Position numbers and translations under genes: made by a program. This document shows, piece by piece, positions 61,776 to 64,000 of a stretch of 64,000 nt of DNA (the first letter of the stretch is position 1; each line of letters begins with the position of its first letter). The notes under the pieces are model-generated. The model ran no database searches. It was not told the origin of the DNA and saw only the letters and a program-made list of their open reading frames with translations. Source of the DNA: Druceiella hillmani (taxonomy: Eukaryota; Arthropoda; Insecta; Lepidoptera; Hepialidae); NCBI GenBank assembly GCA_039881145.1, contig JAYKKI010000095.1, forward strand, positions 7,120,501 through 7,184,500, given 5' to 3'.

Positions 61776-64000
61776 ATTAAGCTAGTAAAAATGTGTGATA
61801 CAAAACTTTTGAAGTCGCTTTAGACAACGCTTCTGTTAGACATTCAAGGGCCATCTTCTTTCGTTTGTGGCTGCACAGTTGTGGTTGTGATAATTGGAAA
61901 TTTTGTTTACGAAGATATTATTTGGAGATCGGTACTCTAAAAAAAACGATTATGTTTTAAAATAATTTCGATGAAGAAAATAAGACCAAGTAAGGTTGAT
62001 AAGGCTAAGGTATCAAGTATTAATTTTCTTTGGTTTATTATTGCCCATAATATTTACCTTTCTGTGATATTCTTTACTAGTCTATGACAATATAATGTTC
62101 CCTGTTATGAGAAAAAGTTTGGTCTATGTGAAGTCATTCTACCATTAGACATTTTAATTTCTCGTAGGCTCCAAATGACTCGGTTTGCTTCTAAATTTAT
62201 TAACTTTTTTACTGATTATACGAACTTCAGTTTACTTGGTATGTGTTAGTTTGGTGTGTGTAAACTGCATAGAACATTAACTTTTAGTAATATCGTGTAT
62301 ACCTGGCCAGTTGGCGATTTTCAGTATTACGTAACATGAATCCAAACCATCTGAATGATTGTTTCGCTACATTCGTCAAAATACAACGAAATATTGATCG
62401 TAAGTCAAATTTGATGTTTAATTCGTGGAAGTAATATACATATATGCTTTTGGGTTTCCTTCTCGCTTTTTGCAACGTACTTAAATTAATTGTCTTGACT
62501 TATTATTTGAAAAACTGAATTGAATTAATAAGTAAACAATCAATTTTTGTTGAAACTACTATCATTTTTAAATATATATGTATATACACGAGCGTATATG
62601 TATTGGTAGTGAATGCTAAACAATCACTTTTCGAGATATTCGAAATCGATACAAGACATGTACTCGTAAACATGTTAAATGAAAGGAACCTACGTTGTGT
62701 GAATGGACGTCATCTATATATTTGACATAATAATGTCACGTTATCACCGAACATAAGGGTGCGTTTACAATAATCACGATCGGGCAAATAATTATTTTTC
62801 ACCTATACAATTAGTAATCTAAATGTTAATCATAATATATACGTGATAACAAGTAAAAAGTACTGACTTGTAATTGTATCGAACTACTTAGTTATTGCGT
62901 TATTTTCCGTGTTTTAAAAAATTTGTACGTAATATAATTCAGAAGAAGGCTACTGCTTTTATGACTCTTTAGTTTTACAGCAATTGATACTGATCGATAA
63001 AATACAATGAAGTATGCGCCATCTATTTATCAATAGCAAGTAAAAACAAGTAAAGAAATGTCTGAGCTAGGGTGACATCGTACGGTTGTATGCAGAACCG
63101 TCGAATTATATACGTTCAGTAAATAGATAAAAATGTGTATTAATGAAATTTACATATCTAAACATCGATTGTATCACGCGCGCGCACATATTATTTTACG
63201 TAAATGCGGCCCGGATTTATAGAGATCGTAATGATAAAAACCTATTACGTAAGGTAAATTAAAGAAATGATACCCTTGGACTACCGGCTTCTGTGTTCTT
63301 AAAAATCATTTGAATATTCTCATGTCGTAAATATTAACTATTGTGCGAGCTTATTAGTTCTTTACCAATGCTTCGTAGTATAGTAATACAGCTGTCGAAG
63401 CAGTATGCTGTACATAGATTAAGTAAAGTAGGGTATGTATTATACCCTACATTGATTTATACTTAAATATATTTCCTTATCTAATCGTTGCTGTGCATAT
63501 ATCCATATAGAATAAACTGATTAAGGTTGACATATATATTCAATGTTAAAATGTTGAATAAAATATAGTGTGCAAAATATTATCTCAATTTGATTAGAAG
63601 CCACTACAATTTTGTAAGGAACTTAAAACAAAACAAATGCTCAGTCGATTTCTGTCCAATTAACTAATTTATATATTTAGTTGTGATGACCTTTTGACAT
63701 TTAATAAATACCGACAAAGTTGATAGCATGTTATATAACATTGAAAGATATGTAAAAAACTCAAGAACACCTTTAATAAATCTAAATAAAAAGTGCGTCT
63801 CGATGACAGTATCACGATTAAGTTATCTTATTCAACTAAATGTGTGCAGATATAGACACAAGAAAATATTTTTCTCACGCAATAAACTTTGAAAATTATA
63901 TGTAGCAAATATAAATCGAAGAGCCGAGAAAATGATCGTTTCGCTGTATAAACATCGAACGTGGCCGATGTCGATAAGTGTCTGGAGGTCGCCTTATAGC
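61776..64000. other. No gene recognised to the window end
   Basis: AT-rich DNA. A minus-strand frame (62284-62475) contains 'SFRWFGFMLRNTE', faintly like the RLRWFGHVMRR motif of LINEs, but without further support. A 'gcgccatct' motif lies at 63016-63024. Confidence 0.35.

Noticed and set aside
62284..62475. LINE remnant suggested by 'SFRWFGFMLRNTE'
   Set aside because: A single weak motif without the surrounding conserved residues seen at 40979 or 58414.

Overview
The window looks like AT-rich nuclear DNA from an insect, most likely a lepidopteran or close relative. The evidence is spliceosomal introns, AATAAA poly(A) signals, three decayed mariner elements, RTE-type LINE 3' ends and several dispersed AT-rich repeats. 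The order is inferred only from remembered repeat style. No bacterial, organellar or viral genes were seen.

Gene content is low. Two confident genes lie head to tail on the + strand. The first is Rpp14, a small RNase P/MRP subunit: CDS join(5576..5607, 5711..6008), 109 aa. Only 25 nt after its stop comes the start of Mia40/CHCHD4, the oxidoreductase of the mitochondrial intermembrane-space import pathway: CDS join(6034..6260, 25569..25785), 147 aa, poly(A) signal at 25885. The spacing, and the shortage of AUGs in the Rpp14 reading frame, suggest a dicistronic transcript. Vertebrates show a parallel, where RPP14 shares an mRNA with the mitochondrial enzyme HTD2.

The single Mia40 intron is 19.3 kb. 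It holds two mariner pseudogenes (10268-11423 and about 14990-15790), a 114-bp palindrome beside the first, a decayed coding remnant of unknown family (about 11.8-13.2 kb), a 36-37-bp minisatellite, and a 5.8-kb, nearly homogeneous satellite array (18427-24239) of 16 monomers of 378 or 340 bp with nested 38-bp subrepeats and a 1436-bp higher-order duplication.

At about 27.3-27.56 kb a probable first exon (Inr-like TCAGT, 5' leader, ATG, ten codons, GT donor) opens another + strand gene that I cannot name. No later exon was found, so 27.56-64 kb is provisionally its first intron or intergenic DNA. This part carries dispersed-repeat copies (one split by a 250-bp fold-back), a 39-bp minisatellite, a 145-bp x4 tandem repeat, two RTE LINE 3' fragments, a third mariner with recognisable TIRs (45115-46351), CpG-rich patches at 53.4-55.5 kb that could be regulatory, and a second copy (55544-56905) of the inverted-repeat element found near the left edge (963-2704). 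Most other open frames are chance frames in AT-rich or repetitive DNA.
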